Of a stretch of DNA of 33,596 bases, positions 8,868-16,934 are shown one piece after another. Each line of letters opens with the position of its first letter. Position 1 is the first letter of the stretch. Both the position numbers and the translations under genes were made by a program. The notes under the pieces are model-generated. The model had not been told where the DNA came from. It saw only the letters and a list, made by a program, of their open reading frames with translations, and searched no databases. Origin of the DNA: Dehalococcoidia bacterium (GTDB taxonomy: Bacteria > Chloroflexota > Dehalococcoidia > Lucifugimonadales > Lucifugimonadaceae); NCBI GenBank assembly GCA_029936485.1, contig JAPYSM010000003.1, positions 1 to 33,596 of the forward strand, in the 5' to 3' direction.

Positions 8868-9464
8868 TCAAGCACCCACTGGCGCGGACTCAACGGGCGC
8901 TGACTTGTTCAGGAAGTTCTGGAGGAGGGCTTTGCCTACCTCCGTCAGGATAGATTCAGGGTGAAACTGTACGCCCTCTACCGGCAACTCACGATGGCGG
9001 ATGCCCTGGATGATGCCACCCGGGCTGTGTGCCGTCACCTCAAGCGCGTCCGGAATCGAGTCCGGATTAATAGCAAGGGAGTGATATCGGACGGCTTCGA
9101 ATGGATCAGGCAGTCCGGTGAACACCCCTTTGCCGTCGTTTGAAATCATCGAGGTCTTGCCGTGCATGATTTCGCCCGCGTGCTCAACACTTGCGCCGTA
9201 CGCCTCACCGATGCACTGATGACCGAGGCACACGCCCAGGACCGGTACGTGCTGCCCGAAGTGCCTGATGGCCTCGATGGACACGCCCGCGTTCATCGGC
9301 GTTGACGGTCCCGGGGACACCACGACGCGTTCAGGCGCCATCGCTGTCAGCTCGTCGATTCCGGCCGCATCGTTGCGGACCACTTCGACCTCCGCCCCCA
9401 GTTCACACAGGTATTGGTACAGGTTGTATGTAAAGCTGTCGTAATTATCTATTAATAGCAGCAT
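8868..9464 (-). CDS. trpG: Anthranilate synthase component II (glutamine amidotransferase)
   Basis: This 198-residue class I glutamine amidotransferase supplies ammonia to TrpE. The start MLLLIDNYDSFTYNL, the nucleophile elbow GVCLGHQ (Cys79) and the His-Glu pair in QFHPES (His168, Glu170) are all present. By sequence alone it could also serve as PabA in folate synthesis; trp operon position favours TrpG, and a dual role is possible because no separate pabA is visible. It follows the cupin gene by 29 bases and precedes trpD by nine. Confidence 0.95.
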   Translation of the reverse strand: MLLLIDNYDSFTYNLYQYLCELGAEVEVVRNDAAGIDELTAMAPERVVVSPGPSTPMNAGVSIEAIRHFGQHVPVLGVCLGHQCIGEAYGASVEHAGEIMHGKTSMISNDGKGVFTGLPDPFEAVRYHSLAINPDSIPDALEVTAHSPGGIIQGIRHRELPVEGVQFHPESILTEVGKALLQNFLNKSAPVESAPVGA

Positions 9465-9493
9465 TTTGTTATCTCTGGAGTTCTCCGAAAAGT

Positions 9494-9934
9494 TCAGGCT
9501 TGAGCATCTGGATACCTCGGATCGCCCGGGATGCGTTCCGGGTTGGGATTGATAAGCGCGCTTTCGATCTTCGGTGGCTCCGGCGCGTCCGGCGCATTGA
9601 TCGAGACCCTTACAGATGGGTCGCGTCCTGTCGTCCTGATGGAGTATTTCGTGCCAGCAGGCACGAACACGATGTCGCCGGGACGGGCGTTCATCACTCC
9701 CTCATCGCCGATACGCCAGGAAATCTGACCGAACAACACAATCCAGAACTCGTCGTTGTCAGGGTTAATAAGATCGAAAACCGACTCGCCGGGCTGGTTG
9801 TAAATAACCCGAACCCGATTCCGGTCGTTCACGATGACGTCTTCACTCCAGGGCGTCTCTTCGTGGGCCGCCAACAAATCGGACAGGCTTGTCCGTTGCT
9901 GATTTAGGAGTGAACCGTTGTCATTTGTCATCAT
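9494..9934 (-). CDS. Cupin-fold protein lacking metal-binding histidines, inside the trp operon
   Basis: This 146-residue protein lies between trpE (82 bases upstream) and trpG (29 bases downstream), same direction. A single cupin barrel is recognisable: NPDNDEFWIVLFGQISWRIG corresponds to motif 1 and ARPGDIVFVPAGTKYSI to motif 2. In canonical cupins motif 1 has two histidines and motif 2 one; here those positions hold other residues (Tyr97 in motif 2), while the glutamate equivalent (Glu62) stays. The only histidine in the whole protein is His24, outside the barrel. It therefore probably binds no metal in the usual way and may bind a small molecule or act structurally. A Pro-rich tail follows residue 115. 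Function is unknown; a regulatory or aromatic-acid-binding role is only a guess from context. Confidence 0.82.
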   Translation of the reverse strand: MMTNDNGSLLNQQRTSLSDLLAAHEETPWSEDVIVNDRNRVRVIYNQPGESVFDLINPDNDEFWIVLFGQISWRIGDEGVMNARPGDIVFVPAGTKYSIRTTGRDPSVRVSINAPDAPEPPKIESALINPNPERIPGDPRYPDAQA

Positions 9935-10016
9935 GAGTATCCGATCGTGTCACGACTAAGGCGTGCTGACCGTGGGAAGGTGGTTGGTAAGCGGCAGATA
10001 AACACCTCTGTGGGCT

Positions 10017-11558
10017 TCAGTCTTCGCCCATGTTTTCTTCGGCATGATCGATGGCCCGCATCATCGCCGCCATCTTGTTGATCGTCTCCTGGTATTCTCC
10101 CTCGGGCGTCGAGTCGGCCACGATGCCGCCACCCGCTTGGACGTGTGCAACGCCGTCCTTGAACACCATAGTCCTCAGCGAGATCGCCGTATCCATGTTG
10201 CCGTCGTAACTGAAGTAACCTGCTGCGCCTGCGTATCCGCCGCGCTGGTCGGGCTCCAACTCTGCGATCAACTCCATCGCACGAACCTTTGGCGCTCCGG
10301 ACACGGTGCCGGCCGGGAAGCCGGCGCGGAATGCGTCGTAAGCGTCTAGGTCATCCCGCAGCGTGCCGGTTACGTGCGATACGAGGTGCATTACGTGCGA
10401 GTAGCGCTCCACATCCATCATTTGCCTGACCTTCACTGTCCCGGGCTTGCACACCCGCCCGACATCGTTCCGGCCAAGATCGAGGAGCATCACGTGTTCC
10501 GCTCGCTCTTTTTCGTCTGATCGAAGCTCTTCTTCCAACTCAAGATCCTCCGCCGGGGTCGCTCCCCGTCGGCGCGTTCCGGCGATCGGATGCAGCGCCA
10601 TTTCGCCATCGATAACCTGGACCAGCATCTCCGGCGATGCTCCGACCAGTTGAAAACCGTCCAGGTTGATGTAGAACATGTACGGAGACGGGTTAACTGT
10701 CCTGAGTGAGCGGTACAGGTCGAATGGCCGGACATCCGTACGGCGCGACATTCGGTGGGACAGAACCACCTGAATCACTTCGCCGTCGAAGATGTTCTTC
10801 TTGCCGACCTCGATCATGTGGTCGTAGTTGTCGCGGCTCATGTTGGATTCGGCTTCGTAGCCGAGATCGCGGCCGTTGGCCGTAACAGGTTCTCCCGGTT
10901 TGCTAGCGTCACCGTAATCGGCGCCGCCCTCCGAGGAACGCATCCCGGGTTGAGGAGCTGAGATTCGCCGATATGCGTGACGGGGAAGTGGTCCCTGCAA
11001 TCGGTTGACCAGTGTTTCCACTTTGTTGGTTGCATCCCGGTATGACCCTTCTACGTCTCCGTCCACGAAGGCGTGTGCGACCACCGAGATCTTGTGCTGT
11101 ACATGGTCAAAAATGAGCAGCCCATCGGCCAGCATGAAGACTGACTCCGGCACATCGACGCCGCAACCCGGTGCCTGTGGCACACGTGGTTCGAAGTACT
11201 TAATGGCGTCGTACGAGACGTATCCGACAGCCCCTCCGGAGAAACGTGGCAACCCTGACTCTTCTGCGTAATGGATCTTTGCGAGACGGGCCTTCAACAG
11301 GTCAAGCGGATCCACTTCACCGCCGGGCTGACCAGGGCCGGTACTTAGAACTTCAAGCGGCTCGGCTCCGATGAAGCTGTAACGGGCCAGGTTCTCGCCG
11401 CCCTCGACGGACTCAAGCAGGAAGGAGTATGGACCGCGGGCGACCTTCAGGTAGGCTGAGACTGGAGTCTCCAGGTCGGCGCTAATCTCCCTGTATACGG
11501 GGATCGTGTTGCTAGTCGCTGCGAGCGATTTGAACTGTTCAAGAGTTGGGGTGTGCAT
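10017..11558 (-). CDS. trpE: Anthranilate synthase component I
   Basis: TrpE makes anthranilate from chorismate using ammonia from TrpG. The 513-residue protein contains the N-terminal LLES motif (YSFLLESVEGG), associated with tryptophan feedback binding in this family, then the chorismate-binding core: SPYMFYINL, ASPEMLV, PIAGTRRRG, LLDLGRNDVG, SHVTG, AGTVSGAPKVRAMELI and the terminal GGGIVADS. The LLES motif separates it from PabB-like enzymes and suggests end-product inhibition. A region around residues 200-235 is longer than usual and Gly/Ser-rich, probably a loop between the N and C parts. Start ATG 11558 has GGAG six bases upstream. A 170-base gap separates it from trpS. Confidence 0.96.
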   Translation of the reverse strand: MHTPTLEQFKSLAATSNTIPVYREISADLETPVSAYLKVARGPYSFLLESVEGGENLARYSFIGAEPLEVLSTGPGQPGGEVDPLDLLKARLAKIHYAEESGLPRFSGGAVGYVSYDAIKYFEPRVPQAPGCGVDVPESVFMLADGLLIFDHVQHKISVVAHAFVDGDVEGSYRDATNKVETLVNRLQGPLPRHAYRRISAPQPGMRSSEGGADYGDASKPGEPVTANGRDLGYEAESNMSRDNYDHMIEVGKKNIFDGEVIQVVLSHRMSRRTDVRPFDLYRSLRTVNPSPYMFYINLDGFQLVGASPEMLVQVIDGEMALHPIAGTRRRGATPAEDLELEEELRSDEKERAEHVMLLDLGRNDVGRVCKPGTVKVRQMMDVERYSHVMHLVSHVTGTLRDDLDAYDAFRAGFPAGTVSGAPKVRAMELIAELEPDQRGGYAGAAGYFSYDGNMDTAISLRTMVFKDGVAHVQAGGGIVADSTPEGEYQETINKMAAMMRAIDHAEENMGED

Positions 11559-11667
11559 GGGATTCTCCGAGGTTATCCGGAACGCGAAACGTTCTCGGAC
11601 GATGGTGAATAACGAAGCCGATCAACTTCGCCAGCCCCATCTATCCGCTCTGAATAGCACTGATGCT

Positions 11668-11686
11668 CGGGCACGTGCCATGCCCG
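11668..11686 (-). other. Hairpin in the trpS-trpE gap
   Basis: A six-base-pair stem (CGGGCA with TGCCCG) around a seven-base loop lies in the 170-base gap between trpS and trpE. No run of T follows it on either strand, so it does not look like a factor-independent terminator. A separate T-run lies closer to trpS, next to GGCGTCGCC, with too short a stem. Whether transcription continues from trpS into trpE is therefore open. It may be a processing or stabilising structure, or chance. Confidence 0.3.
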
Positions 11687-11728
11687 GCTGCTCTTTCAAA
11701 AAACTAGGCGACGCCAAAATATAAATAG

Positions 11729-12751
11729 TCATTTCCAGCTGTCCGTGTAACTGCTGATCTTCATGGCGTCTCGAACGGACTTCATCGTCTCCGCCGCCGT
11801 CACCCGTGCCCGCCGGGTACCCTCCATAAGCGCCTCTTCGACCTCATTCATGTGGGCCTCGTAGTAGGCACGCTTTTCACGGATTGGATCCAGGAAGTTG
11901 TTCATGGCGATGACGAGCGATTTTTTGACGTCGACGTCGCCTACATTCCCGGTTCGGTAGCGCTCTTTGAAATCGTCGACTTCGGCCGTGTCCGGGTTAA
12001 AGGCGTCGTGGTATTCGAAAACTGGATTGCCCTCGACGTGGCCCGGGTCTGTCGCGCGCAATCGGGTCGGATCGGTGAACATGCTCATGACCTTCTTGCG
12101 CACCGTCTCGGGATCGTCCCCGAGCAGGATGGTGTTGCCACGGCTCTTGCTCATTTTGGGCGAACCGTCGGTGCCGGGAAGTCGTGGAATGCGCCCGATC
12201 AGAGTGCCTGGCTCCGAGAAAACAGGGGCGAACAGACGGTTGAACTTGCGTGCGATCTCGCGAGTCATCTCGATGTGCGGCGCCTGATCTTCGCCAACCG
12301 GCACCAAATCAGCGCGTGGCAGCAAGATGTCTGCGACCTGGCTCATCGGGTAGTTGAAGAAACCGACGTTTAACTGATCCGCCCGTAACTGCTCCGTCTC
12401 CGCCTTGAGAGTTGGGTTTCGCTGCAGCATCCCGAGCGGCGTAATGAAGCTGAGCAACATCGTCAACTCTGCGTGCTCTGGCACGTAACTCTGGATGACA
12501 AATGTGCTCTCTTCAGGGTCAAGCCCGACCGAGAGCCAGTCGATAGCGACCTGCAACACGGAATCACGAATCAACTGAATATCGTCTATGTGATCGCCCA
12601 GCGCCTGATAGTCCGCGATAAGAAAATAAGCGTCGTACTCTTGCTGTAGTCGGACCCAGTTTTCCAGTGCACCAACGTAATGACCGATGTGAAGTTGGCC
12701 CGTCGGCCGGATGCCGGTCAGGATTCGTTTTCGTCCAGTGTTGTCAGCCAT
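11729..12751 (-). CDS. trpS: Tryptophanyl-tRNA synthetase
   Basis: The class I synthetase charges tRNA-Trp. HIGH is at residues 21-24 (GQLHIGHYVG) and KMSKS at 199-203 (GSPKMSKSRGNTI), with PVGEDQAPHIE between, all typical of TrpRS; 340 residues is the normal size. Start ATG 12751 has GAGG five bases upstream. The gene is preceded by a T-box leader whose specifier triplet is UGG, so its transcription should rise when uncharged tRNA-Trp builds up. It is the first gene after that leader; trpE follows after 170 bases. Confidence 0.97.
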   Translation of the reverse strand: MADNTGRKRILTGIRPTGQLHIGHYVGALENWVRLQQEYDAYFLIADYQALGDHIDDIQLIRDSVLQVAIDWLSVGLDPEESTFVIQSYVPEHAELTMLLSFITPLGMLQRNPTLKAETEQLRADQLNVGFFNYPMSQVADILLPRADLVPVGEDQAPHIEMTREIARKFNRLFAPVFSEPGTLIGRIPRLPGTDGSPKMSKSRGNTILLGDDPETVRKKVMSMFTDPTRLRATDPGHVEGNPVFEYHDAFNPDTAEVDDFKERYRTGNVGDVDVKKSLVIAMNNFLDPIREKRAYYEAHMNEVEEALMEGTRRARVTAAETMKSVRDAMKISSYTDSWK

Positions 12752-12784
12752 ATCTGCCTCAAGCCCTCAAAATCACTCAAAGAT

Positions 12785-13130
12785 CTTCGGGCAAAAAAAT
12801 ACCTCGCTCCCGGAAGGGGCGAGGTTGAAATAGCCACGCGGTGCCACCCTTGTTACCAGGGCGGGAAACTAATGTTCCTCACTCCGGCATCTCAAATCAG
12901 GCGCCGATCCCGGTTCCCACTAACTGGAGAACGGCCCGAGGCCCTGGGCTCTGATAACGGTGCCCACTCCGGCAAAAACTAATCGGGTGGCGACTGCCAT
13001 CCCTTTCACCCTGCGGCTCCAAGGTCCATTCGGTAAAGTTCGTGGATACCGGACTCACACCAACTCCGGCTCGCTCGTTCTCGTAACTCGACCTACTAGT
13101 CCATGTCACAGCCATTACGAAATCTGATTA
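12785..13130 (-). promoter_or_regulatory. T-box leader sensing tRNA-Trp, upstream of trpS
   Basis: Read on the minus strand, the trpS leader has the marks of a T-box riboswitch. AGTA and GGTC start the specifier helix, which closes with GACC after the triplet UGG (13028-13026) in context CGAATGGACC; UGG is the tryptophan codon and GAA-NNN-A is the usual specifier setting. The distal Stem I part carries GAGCCGG and GGTGTGAGTCCGG, resembling the conserved loops that stack on the tRNA elbow. The T-box sequence AGGGTGGCACCGCG lies at about 12850-12837 and forms the antiterminator with CCCTGG (12861-12856). A terminator hairpin follows. Uncharged tRNA-Trp should stabilise the antiterminator and allow trpS transcription. 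Exact stem boundaries were drawn by eye. Confidence 0.93.
12793..12824 (-). terminator. Intrinsic terminator of the T-box leader
   Basis: On the minus strand, CCTCGCCCC and a matching GGGAGCGAGG form a stem of about nine pairs (12824-12816 with 12810-12802, one G-T pair) around a five-base loop, followed by TATTTTTTT (T-run 12799-12793). It lies just downstream of the T-box motif and before trpS, where the conditional terminator of a T-box belongs. Confidence 0.9.
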
Positions 13131-13136
13131 ACCACG

Positions 13137-13166
13137 AGTATATGTAGATGCTTCTCGTCGCGTCAA
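13137..13166 (-). promoter_or_regulatory. Predicted sigma-70-type promoter of the T-box/trpS transcript
   Basis: On the minus strand, TTGACG (13166-13161) and TATACT (13142-13137) are 18 bases apart, close to the consensus -35 and -10 boxes. Transcription would start near 13130, giving a leader of about 380 bases that begins just ahead of the T-box Stem I. The placement relative to the riboswitch is the main support. Confidence 0.7.
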
Positions 13167-13301
13167 ACTTGTGCGAGGGGTTAGTACCGGGACAAGAAAT
13201 CCGAACAGTCAGCCGTGGCGTTATGGATTCAGAGGGCGGAATGATCCACAATCGACACTCTATTTTAAGAATTAGGCACTATACCAAGGAGCGGAATCCA
13301 T

Positions 13302-14099
13302 ATGAATCGGGCCGTGCGTGCGGGGATGTTTCTCGTGATCTCAGCGTTGTTTGTGTTGGCGGCTGCGTGCGGTAGCGACGACACACCGCCTGACGCAGAG
13401 TTCGCTCCACGCATAGAGGTTTTCGCGCCGATCGACGTGGCCGAGGTCATAGTTACGGATGATGGCGAGTCCGACTATCTGCTCAGGATTGTGTCAGGGC
13501 TGCCAAATGGCTGTGCGAAGTATGACAACATGCATGTGAACGTCGGAACTGGCGTCATCACTGTGAGCGTCATGAACACAATCCCTGAAGATGTTCGCGT
13601 GGCCTGCACTGAGATATATGGATCACATGATCGGACGGTTGAACTACAAGGACTTGAAACCGCGACCGATTACGAAATTATCGTCAACAGCGCTATCAAT
13701 CTCACGTTTACCACAGAGGCGGAACCCACAGAGGGGATGCGTTCTGTTCAGGCTCGGATCTTAGATTTCAGGCTTGAGCTGACGAATAGCAATCCATTGA
13801 GCTATGACTTCATCATGAACTCTGGTCTAGAGTCATCATGCATCACCCGAGGTGATGCAAATCAATCACGCTCGGGTGGCCGGCTGTTCGGCGACTTGAT
13901 TCGGATCAACCTCACCAATTTTGAAGATATCGATTCCACGGTGGAGTGCACCGGTGAGTTCACGCCGTACGAGACACGTCTAACGCTTCCTGGCAACTTT
14001 GTGATCGATGGCGAATACGAGATATTGCTCAACTTTGGCAATGTGTACGAATTCATGGGTGGCTCGACTGTGCTGCGAATCAAGCCGCCTACAAACTGA
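13302..14099 (+). CDS. Predicted lipoprotein with two similar halves, function unknown
   Basis: The 265-residue product has a signal peptide ending VLAAAC, with Cys23 as likely lipidation site (position -3 is Ala rather than the usual Leu, so the lipobox is imperfect). A short Asp/Pro-rich linker follows. Residues about 55-135 and 160-255 look like two copies of one module: each has SGL then a cysteine about three residues later, a V-CT or VECT block, and DYEIIVN or EYEILLN near its end. The paired cysteines per copy could form a disulfide outside the membrane, with a beta-rich fold. I do not recognise the family. ATG 13302 has AAGGAG ten bases upstream. The 3' end overlaps the convergent M81 peptidase gene by 11 bases. 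Confidence 0.82.
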   Translation: MNRAVRAGMFLVISALFVLAAACGSDDTPPDAEFAPRIEVFAPIDVAEVIVTDDGESDYLLRIVSGLPNGCAKYDNMHVNVGTGVITVSVMNTIPEDVRVACTEIYGSHDRTVELQGLETATDYEIIVNSAINLTFTTEAEPTEGMRSVQARILDFRLELTNSNPLSYDFIMNSGLESSCITRGDANQSRSGGRLFGDLIRINLTNFEDIDSTVECTGEFTPYETRLTLPGNFVIDGEYEILLNFGNVYEFMGGSTVLRIKPPTN

Positions 14100-15615
14100 C
14101 CCCTCCCGGCTGGTAGTCTGCATCCTCCTCGAACGGGTAAAGTGGCCGGCGTCGATGCTTGAAGTTGAACGTCGAAAGGTCGGCGCTTGAGACACCCGGC
14201 GTGTCTGCCAGGATGATCTCCCGAGCGATCGGCTCGTACGCGGCCCTCGGGGAGACTACTCCTTTGGCGATCACGATTCGATAGCGCTCGGGGATGATGC
14301 CGATCGAGTACATCTGCTCCCTTGTCATGTTGCCGACACCTCGCTTTGTGTGCAGCAGGAGCGTGTTCCCTTCACCGAGGCCTCCCGTGGGAGCGAGGTC
14401 TAGTGCCACGGTCGGGCCGTAGTTGAAAAACCTGAACCCGCCGTGGATAGGCGTCGGCTCTTCAAAACGCCCGTCTGTGATCGCCCGAACATGGCCACTG
14501 ACCTCGATAGGGATGCCGTGAAGATCATCTGTTTTGCCGCCAACCTTGAGCGTCACGTCAGTACCCGGACCGGCGGCGATGCACGCTTGCACGGATTCCG
14601 GGTCGAACAGGCTCATCAGTAGCTCGGAAGCGTGCTGTCGCTGTGCCTCCACCAGTAGATGGGTGGAATCAGCAGAACCGCCGCCGCCCACGTTGTCGCC
14701 CATATCCATGATTACGCTCGGCCCTCCATCTAATGGCGCGTTTATCGCCGCGGCCAGCGCTTTGGAAGGCGTAGGAGTGTCGTTGCCGAATAGCGCTCGC
14801 CGCTTCCAAGCCCGTTCCGCAAGCCACTGTGCTGCGTCACGTGCCGCATTAACATCGCCGTCCGCGATCACGACGAATGACACGCCCATCTCGATCACAT
14901 CTGCGTACGGATAGCCCTGTCCACAACTTGCCGAGATAATCCCTGGCCGCTCAATCACGGCTCGTACATCATCCATCACGGATTTCATTGGCTCGAGTTC
15001 GGTGGCCTGCTTGGAGATGTTGATCACCATAGGCAGTTGCTCGATCCATTGAACGGGGTTCACATCGCCCCGAATCGTTTGGACCAGGATCTCGGACGCC
15101 TCAACGGCGCGCGCCTTCGGATCCAGATGTGGGTTGGTTCGGTATACGACCGTAGCGTCCACGTTCTCCACCATGGCACGGGTGATGTTTGAATGTAAGT
15201 CAAGGCACATCACGATCGGCGTGTTGGCGCCCACGGCCTCCCGGACCCGGGAAGCGATCTCACCATCCATATCCGAAAATTCTTCGGACACGGCGGCTCC
15301 GTGCTGGCCAAGCAAAATGCCGTCAAACGGCCCTGCGCCCCGAAGCATATCGATCATCTCTCCGACGATCCGATCAAACGCGTCCTTCGTGACGGTACCC
15401 GTTGGTCCGGTGAACGCGTGTAACAGGGGCACTAGATCAAACTCGTAACGACCTGCACCTTCAAAGAAACCAGAGATCGTGGAGTTGGCGGTGGCGTGTT
15501 GCGCCGTGATCTCGTCGTCCCGAAGCAGCTCAAATTCTTCGAAAGCCTCGTACGTCGTTGGCACCGTTTGAAACGTGTTCGTCTCGTGCATCATCCCGAG
15601 GCAAGCGATCCGCAA
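14089..15615 (-). CDS. M81 family metallopeptidase (MlrC-like)
   Basis: The 508-residue protein belongs to the M81/MlrC family of zinc-dependent peptidases, named after the third enzyme of microcystin breakdown. It begins MRIACLGMMHETNTF, with the typical HETNTF block; LLGQHGAAVSEE (His105), CLDLHSN (Asp139, His141) and RTNPHLD (His163) carry likely metal ligands. The C-terminal half (MlrC_C) has VIMDMGDNVGGGGSADST. Members are common in marine and soil bacteria with no microcystin, so the real substrate is unknown; it may be a small peptide or peptide-like compound. The start is TTG at 15615, with GGGAG eight bases upstream. It is cytoplasmic, since no signal peptide is seen. Confidence 0.9.
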   Translation of the reverse strand: MRIACLGMMHETNTFQTVPTTYEAFEEFELLRDDEITAQHATANSTISGFFEGAGRYEFDLVPLLHAFTGPTGTVTKDAFDRIVGEMIDMLRGAGPFDGILLGQHGAAVSEEFSDMDGEIASRVREAVGANTPIVMCLDLHSNITRAMVENVDATVVYRTNPHLDPKARAVEASEILVQTIRGDVNPVQWIEQLPMVINISKQATELEPMKSVMDDVRAVIERPGIISASCGQGYPYADVIEMGVSFVVIADGDVNAARDAAQWLAERAWKRRALFGNDTPTPSKALAAAINAPLDGGPSVIMDMGDNVGGGGSADSTHLLVEAQRQHASELLMSLFDPESVQACIAAGPGTDVTLKVGGKTDDLHGIPIEVSGHVRAITDGRFEEPTPIHGGFRFFNYGPTVALDLAPTGGLGEGNTLLLHTKRGVGNMTREQMYSIGIIPERYRIVIAKGVVSPRAAYEPIAREIILADTPGVSSADLSTFNFKHRRRPLYPFEEDADYQPGGVSL

Positions 15616-15714
15616 ATTGATGTCTCCCTAGTTTGGTTACTGGCGGTTCAAGTTATTTTAACTAACGACGATCGGCACTCATCCACGCTAGTCGAGTAAT
15701 TGTCGGGGACCATT

Positions 15715-15747
15715 CGCAGGGCGGCGTGCGTTGCACGCCGCCCTGCG
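15715..15747. repeat. Perfect 15-bp inverted repeat between divergent genes
   Basis: CGCAGGGCGGCGTGC at 15715-15729 is exactly matched by its reverse complement at 15733-15747, with GTT as a three-base loop. It lies in the 180-base gap between the divergent M81 peptidase gene and tyrA, 100 bases from the former's start and 49 from the latter's. No T-run follows on either strand, so it is not a standard terminator, and a terminator would be out of place between divergent starts. It could be a leader hairpin, an operator or a repeated element. Confidence 0.85.
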
Positions 15748-15795
15748 ACGCCATAGGCTGAACTGCTGTTAATAAGTTATCTCGTCATTCCCACT

Positions 15796-16839
15796 TTGCC
15801 TATTCAAGTGCCAAAACCCAGCAAACCGAACAAGCATGTAATCATGATCGGCGCCGCCGATGGCATGGGCCTCTGGGCCGCTCGCCACTGGTTCGCAGAG
15901 CTGGACGATGTAGCGCGCGTCACGCTGTGCGACGTGGAGCCTCTGTCGGACAAAGCGCTAGACGCCTTGTCGAACGCTCCCGCTTCTATCGAGTATGTGC
16001 GGGCTGAATACAGTACATCCGGCCTGTCGCTGGTTGATCGGAAAACGATCGATTCAGCGAGTAACGCCTCTGTCGGTTGCCCGGAGTTGTCAAAAGCGGA
16101 CCTCGTTGTGCTCGCTGTACCTTTGTCTGCGATCGGTGTAGTTATGGACGGGTTGAACGGTCACCTGGCAACGGACGCCTGGCTTATCGACATGTCTTCT
16201 GCCAAAACGGCCCCGTTGGCACACATGGTGAAACTAGCAGGGCCCGGAGTTGCCGTTGCGGGCACACACCCGCTCTTCGGCATCACCGGAGACTCGATTA
16301 CGGACAAAACCGTAGCGCTGGTGCCAACGCAGACCGATGACGGCTCGCTGATCAGATGGCTCGATGGAGGACTTCAAAGGCTCGGCGCGATCACCATGAA
16401 TGTCACGGCGGAGAGGCATGACCGCTACATGCTCATCGCTCAGACAATGACCCACTTCGCACTGATGGCGTTCGGGGATGCCGTCACGAGCTCACTTCAG
16501 GGTGATGAGTCTTTAGAAGAACTGCGGCAGTTTGGGACGCCGCCGTATCTGGCAATGGGCGCCGTTACAGGTCGACTCCTGACCCAGAACCACCGCTTGT
16601 ACGCTTCGATCCAACAGACTCAAGGCGCGAAAAATATTCGTGAGGTGTTTGCGGAATCGGCGCAGAGACTTGCGGATTCCTTCGCCGAAGGTTCACTGGA
16701 CGATATCGAAGTGGAACTAGACGGTCTGGCAGATAGGTACGGGGCCGACGAGCTATCCATATCGACCCGACTGTCAGAGGAGTTGTTCCGGGCAGGTCGG
16801 GTCGGCCCGGAAGATGATCTGGAACGCAGCGATTCTTGA
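15796..16839 (+). CDS. tyrA: Prephenate dehydrogenase family protein
   Basis: TyrA enzymes oxidise and decarboxylate prephenate (or arogenate) to the tyrosine precursor using NAD(P). Residues 14-31 form a Rossmann nucleotide loop (HVIMIGAADGMGLWAARHW) of the GG-GMG type. DMSSAKTAPLAHM follows the second strand, and GTHPLFG (156-162) carries the conserved substrate-site histidine. The C-terminal helical part has ERHDRYMLIAQTMTHF, typical of the dimer domain. There is no chorismate mutase or ACT domain, so feedback control is not evident. The start is uncertain: TTG 15796 or GTG 15808, neither with a clear ribosome site; the conserved domain starts at residue 13. It stands upstream of pheS and near the trp genes. 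Confidence 0.87.
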   Translation: MPIQVPKPSKPNKHVIMIGAADGMGLWAARHWFAELDDVARVTLCDVEPLSDKALDALSNAPASIEYVRAEYSTSGLSLVDRKTIDSASNASVGCPELSKADLVVLAVPLSAIGVVMDGLNGHLATDAWLIDMSSAKTAPLAHMVKLAGPGVAVAGTHPLFGITGDSITDKTVALVPTQTDDGSLIRWLDGGLQRLGAITMNVTAERHDRYMLIAQTMTHFALMAFGDAVTSSLQGDESLEELRQFGTPPYLAMGAVTGRLLTQNHRLYASIQQTQGAKNIREVFAESAQRLADSFAEGSLDDIEVELDGLADRYGADELSISTRLSEELFRAGRVGPEDDLERSDS

Positions 16840-16934
16840 ACCCGGTACGCTTATCCATCCTGAACGAACGCGAATCAACCGCGGGCATTGCATAATTACT
16901 CGTCTCTCCCACCTGCGCCTGAGCTAACGGCGTC

